Translations under genes and position numbers: made by a program
Notes under the pieces: model-generated
What the model was told of the DNA's origin: nothing
Seen by the model: only the letters and a program-made list of their open reading frames with translations
Databases searched by the model: none
DNA from: Acephala macrosclerotiorum
Taxonomy: Eukaryota; Ascomycota; Leotiomycetes; Helotiales; Mollisiaceae
Reading direction: 5' to 3'
Assembly: GCA_014904845.1 (NCBI GenBank)
Contig: MU119317.1
Location: forward strand, 1,972-65,971
Length of the DNA stretch: 64,000 nt
Part shown: one piece after another, positions 1 to 11,089 of the stretch
Numbering within the stretch: the stretch's first letter is position 1
Layout: each line of letters begins with the position of its first letter

Positions 1-888
1 TGGTTGATTTATAATAAAATTTTAAAGTTGGGGAGTGATATTTTAGTGGGATGTGCTTTTGACAGGGATGTGCTTTGGCACGGGAATTCGGTTACGGTAC
101 ACTGGCACTAGCATCGGTGTCATCGAAACCGAAAGCTAAAGCTCTTGATATATGGTAATTGAGCAACCTACTAAAGATGGTTAAAGCCCGTAGGCACCTT
201 CCTTGAGGCAACAAGTGATGAGGTTGGGTGAGGTGCGCTAAGCGAGGAAGGCCGAAGTGGCAAAGGAGGGCCGGACCCACTTAGTCACGTGGAAGGGGCT
301 TCGCGTGTCCACCCAGGGCTGACCTCTTTGACGCGGTCTCCCTGCTCATCTCAACCTCACAAACGCAAACTTCTTTGGACCCCCAACAACTCCCCGTCGA
401 GATCCGTACGTGTTGAGCGTCATCCGAAGTGGGAATATAACTCCAACAAGCTGAGAAATCTCGCTAACAATGACTTCTAGCCCCTATTATCAGATTCGCC
501 TGGTGCTGAAGAGTTCTCTCCTGGTGTCTGACTGACCATTCCTCGACGGGCGATACCAACAGGTTGGATATCCCTTTCCCCTATGTTTTCACTTTCGGAG
601 TCACCATTCTCGATATTCTAAAGTCTTTCCTGCTTGTTCTGTCCTTTCCGTCTTCCGTATGTCTTCGAATACTCGCATCATGATGCTTCGCTTGTTTAGC
701 GTGACTTTTGTGAGGAAGTTCTCTGAAGCTATATTGTGTCTGAAGCGTTCCGAGCCGAAAAGACATCACACATTCCAACCATCTGTTTACTTTCGTAGCA
801 ACTTCAACTAAGATCAAACTTTAGACCCTCCCTATCTCTTCGCCTCCTTTACCCGTCACCTGATCGTCAACCTCACATCCCTCTCACT
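1..888. other. Upstream intergenic region, no gene recognised
   Basis: No open frame here resembles a known family. The stretch from about 840 to 888 is pyrimidine-rich and runs straight into the ATG at 889, as expected for the leader of the Dpb3-like gene. A short frame begins at 470 in a good initiation context (ACAATGAC) but closes after about 21 codons. It could be an upstream reading frame or chance. The first 120 bases are AT-rich and show nothing definable. Confidence 0.5.
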
Positions 889-1596
889 ATGCCTTACAAC
901 ACTACTGCCATTCCTCGCCGGAGTGAGAAGGAACCTACGGGAACGACACAACTGCCCCGTAAGACTCATCCACAACTATTATGCTTCCACATTCTAACAC
1001 CTAGCAGTGTCCCGAGTAAAGAAAATGATGCAAGTAGACCAAGACATCAACGCCTCTTCAACAGCCGCATCATTCGTCATCACCCTCGCCGCAGTACGCC
1101 CCATCCCCTCCCCTTCTTCACTTCAAACTCACACACACCACAGGAAATGTTCGTTCAATACCTAGCAGAACAAGCCCACAATGTTGTAAAATCCGAACGA
1201 AAACCCCGCCGCAACATCCAGTACCGCGACGTCGCTAACGCCGTAGCCCGCAACGATAACCTCGAATTCCTCTCCGACATCGTTCCTCAAACCGTCCCTT
1301 ACAAATCCGTCAAAGAAAAGAAACCTGCTCCAGGAGTAAGTGCTAATGGTGAGGGTTCTGTTGAAGCTGGTCAGACTACGCTGGATGGGAAGAAGCCGAT
1401 GATGAATGGTAGTGGTGGGATGAATGGGTTTGCGAGTCATGGTGGTCAGGTTGTGCTTGATGATGAGGATGATTCGAACCCGAATGCGCAGTTGGAGATG
1501 GAGATTAGGGGTGCGGGTGCGAGAGATAGGACTAGTGCTGGGTCTGCTGGGGCTTTCAGTGAGAAGCAAGCTTCGGAGGATGTGGAGATGGCTTGA
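889..1596 (+). CDS. DPB3: Histone-fold subunit of DNA polymerase epsilon / CHRAC (Dpb3-like)
   Basis: Exons 889-958, 1005-1093 and 1144-1596 give a protein of 203 residues. The two introns are 46 and 50 nt with GT..AG ends, and splicing restores the frame exactly. Residues about 25-105 form a CBFD/NF-YB-type histone fold containing SRVKKMMQVDQDI and EMFVQYLAEQAHNVV, then the basic strand RNIQYRDVANAVA and the ending FLSDIVP. This is the pattern of the Dpb3/POLE4/CHRAC-15 group, which pairs with a second histone-fold protein (Dpb4) in the polymerase epsilon holoenzyme and in ISW2/CHRAC remodellers, where it binds double-stranded DNA in the nucleus. The C-terminal half is low-complexity, Gly/Ser and acidic (DDEDD), as in filamentous-fungal homologues. 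An NF-YC-like transcription factor is the main alternative, but the short loop and tail fit Dpb3 better. Confidence 0.82.
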   Translation: MPYNTTAIPRRSEKEPTGTTQLPRKTHPQLLCFHILTPSSVPSKENDASRPRHQRLFNSRIIRHHPRRSTPHPLPFFTSNSHTPQEMFVQYLAEQAHNVVKSERKPRRNIQYRDVANAVARNDNLEFLSDIVPQTVPYKSVKEKKPAPGVSANGEGSVEAGQTTLDGKKPMMNGSGGMNGFASHGGQVVLDDEDDSNPNAQLEMEIRGAGARDRTSAGSAGAFSEKQASEDVEMA

Positions 1597-1919
1597 TCGA
1601 GGCCTTATCAGAGGGTTCCTGGCGTTTTGTTTTTTGTAAGGTAGAAAAGTGATGCATAGCAGGTCTGGTCACGTATTTTTTGAAATGAAATTTGCGTTGT
1701 GAGCAAATGCGTGTGGTGGAAATCTTTTGTGCATGATTACCTACTCCAACAGAAGGAGTTATACTTTTTATATATCCACACTGACATCGATGAATGCTCG
1801 ATTGCCAAGTAACGCCTGCACTTTTTCAATCATCTTGCCGTGCCGTAAACGCCGTTTATGCTGAAGCTTGATCGAATGCGAGAATACCACTCCAAGCCCA
1901 TCCCACAAGCCTCCCTCAA
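1597..1919. other. Convergent 3' region between the Dpb3-like gene and U2A'
   Basis: The two flanking genes point at each other across 323 bases. The stretch is AT-richer than the coding sequence and must hold both 3' untranslated regions. No separate gene or structured RNA is seen. Confidence 0.5.
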
Positions 1920-2933
1920 TCATTCCTCCATCTCGTCGTCTGCCCCTTGAGCCGCGGCTGGTACTCGTCCCTCGTTTAGCTCCTTCTCTAGACGGATGAT
2001 GTCTTGCAAGCTCTTCGCGTTTCGGATCAGCTCTTCCACCTTCTTGCGTTCCTTGTCTGTGAGTTTGACTCGGTAGTTCTTGGATGATGAGGCTGCTGAT
2101 GCGCCATTTGCTGTTGGGATGTCGAATGTCTTTGACTTGACGCCCATGATCTTCTCAAGTCAGTATATTGCGAAGGATGGAGGAAGGAGAGTACGAACCT
2201 TGGAAGCAAGCGCAGATGGCTCCGCTGCAGTGCCAAACAGCTCAGTTGCCTTCTCCCTCTCCACATTCTTCACCTTTCTATAATCCAGGAACCTAACCGC
2301 AGGACATCTCCAAAGAACCCAGTATCGGTAGTGCTATTTTCCAATTAGCTCTAGGCATTAATCTCCTCTTCTCAACCCAAGGTAAAACCAGCACGCACCT
2401 CTTTCCTCGTAACCGGATTCTCCATCAACACTAAATGCGTCAAGAACGGAAACGTCCCCAACACATCCAAATCCGCCAACTCAGCAAAGTTATTTGCCGT
2501 CAAGACCAGTGTCGTGAGATTAGGTATGGAGTTCGCGAGCGAGGGCTGAATACTCGAGATGCGATTCCGTGCTAGCAGGAGGGTGTGTAATCGTGGTGAG
2601 AGAGGGAAGTTGCCAAGGAGTTGGATATCATTGTCTGTGAAGTCGATTGCATCGTGTGGCTAAGTATTGTCAGTCTCTGCTTTTCCATATCCTCGTTTCG
2701 AGCTCCATTCGAGCTTGGAGAAGAGGAAAAGAGGAACTTACACCGGCAACACCCAAGTTCTCAATCGCGGGAATCTTATGTCCTGGTAACCAGATTTGAT
2801 ATCAACTCAGCTCATCAATCAAAGTGTAGTATCATGTTCTTTTCAGGTACGCACCTCGTAGGTCTAGTTCTCGCTCTTTGAGCGGGTTGAGGTAGGAGAG
2901 GGAGGATTGGATGAGCTCTGCGGTGAGACGCAT
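1920..2933 (-). CDS. LEA1: U2 small nuclear ribonucleoprotein A' (Lea1)
   Basis: Five exons read from 2933 down: 2933-2855, 2782-2742, 2659-2399, 2333-2199 and 2150-1920. All junctions are GT..AG and the spliced frame gives 248 residues. The N-terminus MRLTAELIQSS leads into leucine-rich repeats with typical U2A' segments: DAIDFTDNDIQLL, LHTLLLARNRISSI, LTTLVLTANNFAEL and HLVLMENPVT. The LRR cap HYRYWVLWRCPAVRFLDY follows, then the helix KVKNVEREKA. U2A' wraps U2B'' and anchors it to stem-loop IV of U2 snRNA, helping the U2 snRNP reach the branch point. The acidic tail ends at residue 248. Length, repeat number and cap all match the family, so the assignment is firm. It lies head-to-tail with VPS15 upstream. 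Confidence 0.93.
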
Positions 2934-3356
2934 CGTGGCGGATTTTTACCTATTGATTCGAATTCGTGTATTATGGTCAAGAGAGGGGAAGAGCATGCGC
3001 GCAATAAGATCGAGGTTGTGCGGAGGAGAGACGTGAGCGCGATGAGGCTGAAGTGCTTCCCCTCCAAATTGGAGGTTCATAAAAATATTGGCGACCGGAT
3101 CACGCTAGTACGGAATAGGCGAAGGGCAAGGTGACAGGGATTCTTTTCTGTTGAACATCTGGGAAGATTTTTTAGTCAAGTGTACGTGAGTATCTGGAGT
3201 TCTTTGGTCTCATAATTGTTCAAATGTGCAATCACATGTGAACCTTGTATTGCTGATTATCTTACTATCGCAGTCAAGTCTTCCAGACCTGTATCAACCA
3301 AAAACACCGCTTTACGATGCCCAATCCTTGGCGCCTCCCAGATGCACTATATCCTC
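2934..3356. other. Promoter region of U2A' and 3' end of VPS15
   Basis: This 423-base gap lies between two minus-strand genes. It should carry the VPS15 3' untranslated region on its right side and the U2A' promoter on its left. No coding sequence or clear regulatory motif stands out. Confidence 0.45.
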
Positions 3357-6300
3357 TTATTGGAAAATGAATATAACGCCTGACCTATCCACCGATACCA
3401 TCATCCCATATGGTGACTCCAACAAAGCAATATCTAGGATTGAGTCCAGATGTGACTTCAACAATTGTTGTTGTTGAAGCGAGATCACTGTAGACCTCGG
3501 CGGTCTTCCGCTCGAAGCTTTACTCGAATTCGACCGAAGCGAACCTGCTCCTGCATTTGGAGCTGTTGGACCTGGTCGTGGTATCCTCTCCGTGTTCAAC
3601 GTCAGCGAGGCAGTCGGATGTGCAGACGTAAAAGTCGGCTTCAACTCCTCAACATCGAGTCCACTGACGACCATGGAGTTTTCCACCCGAGTAACATCCC
3701 AGAATCGAATCTTCTTGTCCGATCCGCCAGTAATTACGAAACCATATTTTGACTCCCTGCTATCATCATGAGTGTCCGTCCCGGCAATCATAGCGCGCAC
3801 GCCTCGATCTGCGTTGGTAGAAGCATTTGGCTCCAGTGCTGTGGCGAATCGACCGAGCATGCCTTCCGGACGGTCTTCGTCAACCGGCCAAGGATCATAG
3901 CCTCTTGGCCCATCTCTGCTGCCTCCAGCGCGATACACCTCCCTACACTGTGTCTTCTCAATATCCCACACAGTGACCTCCCCTTGCCCACTGCCACCTG
4001 CAATACATACCCACCTGCCTCTACCTCTGGTAGGGTGCAGACACATCCGGTAGATAGTCGTCGCTCCTGGTATTCCCCATGCCTTTAGGCGGACCTTGAA
4101 TCTCAGGTCCCAAAGGTCAACAACTCCATGGCTAGTACCCAGGAGCAGCCAGTGTCGTTTCCTGTCCACCACGAAGCAAGTTGGCGTGCCGTGATGCACT
4201 GGATTGTCCAGAGTGTACAAAGTTGACATCGTCCGCAAATCAATGGCGAGGATACGGGACCGGTTGGTAGCGATGACCAGTGTGGAATTTGCTTCCGCCT
4301 TGAAGTGGTCAGCCCAAATAGCCATTTCGCCTTTCGGAAGCTGGTAGTCGCGCAATACTCGAAGCCTCAGGTATTTAACCGTGCCAGCGACTGGAACACA
4401 TTCGACTCGAACCACATTGATGCTTCCATCACTTGCTGCACTGATAAAGGAATGAGTATGCTCAACGAAACACAATGCTGTGATGCTTGCATCAGTACCT
4501 TGCTTGTGTGTCTGCCGGGAGCGATGTGCGATGTTGCGCTCAAGCCTTCCAGTATCCCACACTTTGACACAGCCATCATCACCACCCGTAAGGAAGAAGA
4601 GGTGATCTGGTGCGACAGCAATATGGTGTATTGGTCCCGTGTGTTCCGAAAAGGTCGCAACTAGACCACCTTCAGGTCTCCAAGGTCTGTCACCAGCTTG
4701 ATTCGTGCTCTTGTTGATCGTCTTGCGTCGACTGGAAGGAGCAATCATCGGGCCAAAGTCCGCAATGTCGTTGGGATAGTTATCAACATACATGGCATCC
4801 AGCATCTTCAAGATGCTCGGATCGTTACCTTGGTATGTATGAGCTCCTCGGAATCGTATTTGGTCTTGTCCGCCGAGGCCTTGATCTTTTGCAAGCGCCA
4901 AAGCCGAAGGCTCTCCTAATCGGGAGAATGGGCCTTCCACTTTACCAAAGGCGTTCGTTGAATTGGTACCAGTCTCAGCAATGGTCTTGATCGAATCGGT
5001 CCTGTTCATCAAGTTCATAGCACTAGCCTTGTGACGCATTCTGTGATGATTTTCCTTTGAAGCGACGCTTGATCCAGAGCCTAGAACAGACCCTCCCTCG
5101 TCATCACTGGTCTTCCCATTTGGAACTCGGAGTGATGATCTTCGGCGAGCTGCAGGTTCAATATCCTTGGGCGAAGTAGAAGTAGCTGACGAAGGAGATA
5201 CTGGAGAGCGATCCTCACGCCCATTCGCCCCAGAAGGTACGGTGACTTGACTATTCAGTCTTGCTTTGTGGGTGTTGTATGCTGAACGGCGTCGTCGCGA
5301 AATTGAATCGTCGATAGTCATCGAGGCATCCAGCAAAGCATCTGCAATGGTGTGCGGTACCTTATCATCACTTCCGCTGTTGACTCGTCGAAGAGGCTCT
5401 TCAATGTCTTGCTGATCGTCAAACATGACTGTCTGTGGAGTAATGCCGATATTTCGAAGGTTGATGATATTGTTGAGGTTCGAAGGTTGCTGCGAGGACT
5501 CTCGAGATTTGGAAAGCGCGAGTCGCCAGATGTATTCCCTCAAAGCAAGCAATTTGAAGTCATCCTCTTGCCCAAGTCCCATGTTCCTCAATTTTGCTAG
5601 CCATTGCTCATCTTCTTCATTTCTTGGAACTTTCTGAAGAGCATGATGGCCCAACCCCTTGCCAGATATTGTCGGTATGACGAGCGAGTTGGAATCGAAC
5701 GAGAAAGTCCGTAATTGATGAACTGGTTTCCAAAACAGCCCACGGTCAACCTTCGTGGCCCATGTGACTGAAAGATCTAGAACTGCGCGCGACAGCGGTT
5801 TCTTCAAGTTGTCGAGCAAACCAAGCTCAGAGAAGTCCTTTATGGATGTCTTCAGATAAGGTTTGATTAGAGGCTGAATTATACATTGAGTATCGGCAAC
5901 GGACAAAAAAATGGTAGCAGAGGAAATGAACATCGCTGCTGCTTCTCTGATCCAGACATTCGGATGCATGGTAAAGCGGCCAACCACATCAACTAGTTCC
6001 CAGATTTTGGTTCTTTGGAAGAGGCCAAGTTGTGCCATGCTGGCGAGCGAGTGCAGAACACTTCTTACCACAAACTCTTCGGGATCAGTCAGGGCCTGGA
6101 CCATCAAAGGCAAAATAAACTCCTCTAGACTAGTTCCGCCAAGGAAGGTTGCAACGCCCACAATGGTCTCGAAGAAAGCACACTTGAGCATCCAGTTTCG
6201 GTCATTGAGATATGTATTTAAATGACTCAAGATGATGTCATTAGAGTCGGCAGTTCCAAAGAACATACACAAATCAGGAACAGACCCTAGGAATGCTCGT

Positions 6301-8085
6301 CGTACAGCAGAATCGCTGTCTGTGATCAAAGCCTTCGTATGACTTGCGAAGACTTCTATCAGCTCTGCTCGCGAGTTGTCGAAAAGACCCTGTAGAGCAG
6401 CATCGACATGACCGCCATCCTCTGCCTCTGGATCAGCTGTCGGCAAAGAGCCATCTGCCCTCAAGGTAGCGACCATGTCCAAAAATCGAGATGCTGAGGT
6501 TGCCAGACTTCCAAGACAGGCTGCATAGATTGCTCGTACTAATGGCGCTGGGTCGGAAGGCGACCCAGGAAGGAAAACTTGCATTCGGGGCAAGATGTAC
6601 TCTGGGAAGACATGTGCATTGACAGGCGATACGACCGTGACCAGAGACATGAGCTGGGTCAATGTTCGGACTGCAGCCACTTTGACAATATCCGCCTTAT
6701 CGTTGAGTAAGGAAACCAGATATGGTAAGACTCTGTCTAACTTCGCTTCGTCCGTGAGTCGCTCGGAGAAGGCTAGTAGAAGATCGCACGCTCGTATTTT
6801 GGCGGTTGCTCGAGCTGTGTTCCGAATAGACGAAACAACTAGTGCTAGAAATATGAGTGTACCATCGTCGTTCGGTCTTCTTGAGAGAACAGTGGCCTGG
6901 TGATCGTTGTTGGGGATGTTGAGATGAACCGGAAAGAGGTCTAGTCCGGATGAAGTATATGATTTCTTAGCTTCCTGTTTCTCATTTTCATATCCCAGGA
7001 AATATGAGATCTTGTCGAAATCGTAGTAAATCCTGTCTATCCGCTCATCTCCTTCGCCTAAATTTGCCGTTGCTCCTGATATAGGCCTTCGTCCGGAGGA
7101 TGGATCTGTAATCAAGCCCATGTACTGATGCAAAAAGCTGTAAAAGTAGTCTGGGAACACCTTTTTCCTCCAGAACTCGAGATACTCTTCCGCGGAGTAT
7201 CTGGACTCTGGATTTAGCTGGATCATGCTTGCGACCATTTCCCGAATATCCGTATCGGCTATGCGACTCAAGTGTGTCGCAACAGGATCATAATCTCCAG
7301 TTCGGTACTTGAACAATTGACTGAGGTTGAAGATTGGAGCCTCCAGAAATAGTTCTGCGATCACACATCCAGCACTGAACACATCCATAGCCCAAGTGAC
7401 CTGTGCCTTGGGATCTGGCTCCTCTCCAGCAGCCAAGAACCGCTCCGGTGCCAAGTAACATGTCCTTCGCCCAGCCGTATCGAAGAAATAGGAGAAGTCT
7501 GCAGGATTATCCTCCGGCAAAGTCGTAGGCTTGAAAGATGCAGAGAAATCTGACAAGTATAGCCAGTTCCAGGAAGTGACCAATGTATTCTCCGTCTTGA
7601 TATCTCCATGGAAGATCTCTCTTGCATGGCAGTCGCGGATGGCGCATAGAAGCTGGAAAGCAAGCCATTTCTTCTCGATATCCTCCAGAAATGGCCGGGT
7701 GCTCATGCGATCGTATAGGGAGCTGTAGAGGTATTGTCGGACAACATAACCGTTCGTTTCGCTTTCTACGATTCGTTGGTAGGCAAGCGCATTTGGGACA
7801 TCTGCCAGGGCTTTTCTTTCCTCTAAATGGGGCAATCAGTACTAATACAGTTACTCACAGTCATCTAGGCTTACGGATAATTTTGTGCTTGTATTTCTCA
7901 AGCTTCATAGCATAAGGCTTGATGAACACCTTAACCAGCACAACTCCGTCCTGATGCCTCGCCCGAATACTTTTCATGAACCGGGTAGTTCCCATAGACT
8001 TTTCATACACCAAATCCGAGAGCTCTGGCACATCGATGCCGGCAGAACCCGCATTGAGCGTCGTGAGGGAGAAGCCTTGTCCCAT
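3357..8085 (-). CDS. VPS15: Phosphoinositide 3-kinase regulatory subunit Vps15 (protein kinase-like, HEAT and WD40)
   Basis: Two exons (8085-7875 and 7822-3357) around a 52-nt intron encode 1558 residues. The start MGQGFSL places a glycine at position 2 for N-myristoylation, as in all Vps15 proteins. Residues about 30-320 are a divergent kinase domain with HGDIKTEN as catalytic loop and DFS in place of DFG, both normal for this family. HEAT repeats occupy about 400-795, then a low-complexity Ser-rich linker. A WD40 propeller follows from about 1115 to the end (GGDDGCVKVWD, GTSHGVVDLWDLR, GGSDKKIRFWDV). Vps15 holds the class III PI3-kinase Vps34 and Beclin/Atg6 on membranes to make PI3P for autophagy and endosomal sorting. 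Length and domain order match fungal orthologues, and no break is seen. Confidence 0.97.
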
Positions 8086-8625
8086 TGTTGCGGAGGACTG
8101 GGTGTCATCTGGGCGAGGTCATGGATGAAGTACGGATGCAGCTTAGGACATTTAAGTTTGTCCTCAAGCTGCAGAGTCAGAGGTAATGTTCGTACTTTGG
8201 TGAACAAATGCGCAAGCAAAATATTTGGTTGTGATGAGTGTCTGACAAGTTGTTAGTGATTGCTTGTGATGTTCCGCCTTGCAGGCAAGCTCCCGCGTGG
8301 TCCCCTACGGGAGGCGGAGCCGACCAAGATAGCTATTGCTATAAGGCTAGCCTAGAGCCCCGCTATGAGCTCCCCTCTAAAACAAATATTGTGAAATTCT
8401 ACATTTTCAATTGTTCAAGATAAAAATATGCGAGGTATCACACCGATGTTAAGCAATAATAGTTGGGCGTTTTCAGGTGGCTTAGCATGTGTCCACAGCT
8501 TTGGTCGCACAGTTGCGTCATGGCAAGATGTTCATTCAGATACTACAATAGCTATCCTACTTTCTTGCGCGTCCTCTATTCATGACTTAAGGCTTTTCAT
8601 ATCCGTCACTCCGTCACTCTTTCTT
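8086..8625. other. VPS15 promoter region with a GC-rich inverted patch
   Basis: This stretch holds the VPS15 promoter and leader next to 8086. Around 8285-8325 lies a GC-rich patch in which CTCCCG and CGGGAG can pair across a short loop, followed by GGCGGAGCC. The patch differs from its AT-leaning surroundings and could be a small repeat remnant. No gene is seen. Confidence 0.35.
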
Positions 8626-9233
8626 TTACGCCTTTCCCTTTCTTCGGAGCTCCTCCTCTTCCTCTTGTTGGATCTGGGCATCAATCTTTGCGCCTTTGCT
8701 GGGCTCGTTGCCGTGCATCTTAGCCTGAGAGATTGTCAGCCTTGTTGGACTTCTCGTATTCCCACGGAGTCAATCTCCTATGGAAAGAGACAGCGAAAAA
8801 ATGCCGAATCTTCTGACAGGAAAACTCGCAGACGTACTGGCAATGTGGGGTCTTTCTTCAGTTGCTTTGTCTCCTCGCTCTCTGGCTCAGGTTCTTTCTC
8901 TCGCTGCGTGTATGTCAGCATGCTTCTTGTTTCAAGATCCCACTCGTAATGCGAGTATTCGAGTATGCTCTGCTTCGGGTAGACCGACCTTCTCCTCTCG
9001 TGCCAACTTATTGGCAATGGATCGCTCGTCCTCTGTTGAAAGAAGCCGTCAGCAAGTGTACCGCCATATTCTCACAGAAAAAACCTACTGGAATCAAGGG
9101 CCTTGTGGCTGTGTTCCTTTCCTTCATGGAATCTGGCATCCTTCTTCTCTTGGTCGATTTCTGATTGAGGGACGTTGACCTGGTCTCCAGCCTCGTAGAC
9201 TGAGGATTGTCCTACGTTCGATGTTCCGCTCAT
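8626..9233 (-). CDS. Small hydrophilic conserved fungal protein, function unknown
   Basis: Four short exons (9233-9089, 9032-8989, 8903-8838 and 8724-8626) give 117 residues with an intact frame. The protein starts MSGTSNVGQSSVYEAGDQ and is very rich in Glu, Lys, Gln and His. It carries EGKEHSHKALD, DERSIANKLAREEK, the block KDPTLPAKMHGNEPSKGAK and a terminal Glu/Arg helix. I recognise this layout from a family of small, probably disordered ascomycete proteins of unknown function that look LEA- or stress-protein-like. No domain or catalytic motif is visible, and there is no signal peptide or membrane segment. The second intron is uncertain: a donor at 8988 gives 85 nt, while a donor 45 nt further on would give only 40 nt. 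Both keep the frame. Confidence 0.7.
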
Positions 9234-9659
9234 TTTGAATAGTTATTTGAAATTCGTCTTATTGAAGATCTTTAAAAACAGGAATTGAAAAAAAAAAAAA
9301 AATAGAAGAAAGGTAAACGGTTTGCAAGAAGAAACAAACTTGTTCCTGACGAGGTGTGCGTGACATGTTGACGCTATCATTTAGTGTGGGAAGTTTCCTG
9401 TGATGTCATGGCCGAAAAAGATTCAACTCGAATCGAGGCTCTCACCACAAAAAATCGTGACTTCGAATGCGTTGCATCTTTGGATCAGACTCCTTTCCCA
9501 ATTAAAATCTGCTCAAATATACAGTAAATCATTTTTTTTGTGCCAGATTCCGTACTTTGTCTTCTTTTCTTCTGCTGTATACATCGCTAGAGAGAACAAC
9601 AAGAGGGATCCTCGCCTTGTTCGGGGACATAATATGCATATAGAGAGAAGTATAAAGCC
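9234..9659. other. Intergenic region with an A-tract
   Basis: This gap contains the promoter of the small hydrophilic protein and the 3' end of the 2EXR gene. It includes a run of about 15 A residues near 9287-9301 just upstream of the small gene's start. No coding content is supported. Confidence 0.4.
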
Positions 9660-10676
9660 TCATGATATCGCACCCTTCGCCTCCAAGTCAATATACCGTC
9701 TTTCCTCAACAATACATTCCTCCAGCCCTCTCGACCAACGCCACATCCGCTCCTGAGAATCCGACAGACTGGCCGGTGACTCAGCCCAAACATCACGAAT
9801 CTGTATATCCCTCCCCTCAAAAGCCGACGTTTGAAGAATCTTAGCCAAGCATTGATCGCTATTGATCGTAGTCTCGCTGTTTAATCTAACAGCCGAAAAC
9901 TGATTCAAATACGAACAATCTTTCCCAACTATCATGATAGTCTTCAAAGCCCGTAGTCGAGCCAAGTACTCTTTCTCCTCTTCTTTCCGGTCTTCACTGT
10001 CCAATCCATAGTTGACGATACAGCTACATATCCAGCTTGACTTCTTCAGTGCTAGGCATTGAATCGAAGCCACGTCTTCCGAACTGGCTGATGAGAAGAA
10101 GCGTGCGAATGGATCGGATTGTCGAATATCCGAGTGGAGGGTAAGGACATCTCTCACGACATCGAACCAGAATCCATGTTCCTTGCCAACCATTCTTCCA
10201 TCGCGGTAAGCGGATGTTGTTCTGCAGAGTCCTTTGAACATGATTTGATATCGAGGCAGGAACTCTTTTCGCGACAATTTACTGGCGTGGAGAACGCTGG
10301 GAGTCGATGGGTAATGGTTCTCGGGTTCGGAGTTTATGAGGTAGCAATCTTTGGTTGATGCGAGCTTGATACATCGTGGTTTGATGGTATGTTCCCAGAT
10401 CTGGAGCTTGATCTCGTCTGGGAGGTTTGGAAATCCGTGGAAGGATGGCTCTGTAATTGCTGCTGATAGCGATTTCTGCGTGTTTGGTGGTTCTGTTGAG
10501 GTATCTGAATCGTCTGCGAATATAAGGAAGGAAGGCTCTGAAATTGCTGAGATAGTCGACGATGTGGAGCGAGAACCTGGCGACTTCCTTGGTTTCCTTG
10601 ATTTCTTTGATTTTGTTGGTCCTGTTGAGATATCCGAGAGCTTGAGCAGCGCTGAAAAAGAATTTGATAAGTCCAT
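9660..10676 (-). CDS. 2EXR-domain protein, intact copy
   Basis: A single-exon gene of 338 residues. The first 75 residues are Ser/Thr/Lys-rich and likely disordered. From about residue 80 the sequence FPNLPDEIKLQIWEHTI followed by KPRCI is the opening of the 2EXR domain, an F-box-like helical motif common in expanded families of Leotiomycetes and Sordariomycetes. SRKEFLPRYQIMF and the WRWSRGLEECIVEE segment near the C-terminus are shared with the decayed copy upstream (11090-11910). The biochemical role of 2EXR proteins is not established. Substrate recruitment to ubiquitin ligases is often guessed from the F-box resemblance, but nothing here tests it. No intron, signal peptide or membrane segment is seen. 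Confidence 0.85.
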   Translation of the reverse strand: MDLSNSFSALLKLSDISTGPTKSKKSRKPRKSPGSRSTSSTISAISEPSFLIFADDSDTSTEPPNTQKSLSAAITEPSFHGFPNLPDEIKLQIWEHTIKPRCIKLASTKDCYLINSEPENHYPSTPSVLHASKLSRKEFLPRYQIMFKGLCRTTSAYRDGRMVGKEHGFWFDVVRDVLTLHSDIRQSDPFARFFSSASSEDVASIQCLALKKSSWICSCIVNYGLDSEDRKEEEKEYLARLRALKTIMIVGKDCSYLNQFSAVRLNSETTINSDQCLAKILQTSAFEGRDIQIRDVWAESPASLSDSQERMWRWSRGLEECIVEERRYIDLEAKGAIS

Positions 10677-11089
10677 TTTCTTTCTCGATGATCTTTGAAG
10701 GATTGCAGATATGGTGTTAATATTGGGGGGGAAGGAGTAAAGATACAGGTCGAATGCGACACAAGTTTTGCGATGAACAGATCAAGGGTGTTCGAGGCTC
10801 GAAGTGCTGAGGACATGATCTTGGGATTTCGATTTAACTTGAAATGTGGTGTGGTGATGCTTTTCCGTCCTTGATGGGCTTAGGTCCCGAAGTTGAATGT
10901 ACAAGTGCGTTGGCCATTCCGGATACGGACAGCATTCTCTGATGAGGAAATGTGTTGAGAGAATATAAAAAAGAGAAGGCGTCGAGGAAAGGGTATTGAT
11001 ATTGTATGAAACGGTGGGTGAAGGGCTTAGATAAGTGATAAAGCAATTGGAGGTTATCAAAGTAAATTTCCTCCTTTCATATTCATATC
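10677..11089. other. Promoter region of the 2EXR gene
   Basis: This 413-base spacer lies between the 2EXR gene and the end of its decayed paralogue. Translations of either strand show no family resemblance. Confidence 0.4.

Noticed and set aside
289..480. 63-codon plus-strand frame near the left edge
   Set aside because: There is no family resemblance and no coding pattern; it is probably leader or intergenic DNA.
3465..7663. Many 60-120-codon frames on the opposite strand of VPS15
   Set aside because: They are shadows of a long, clearly conserved coding exon and show no domain of their own.
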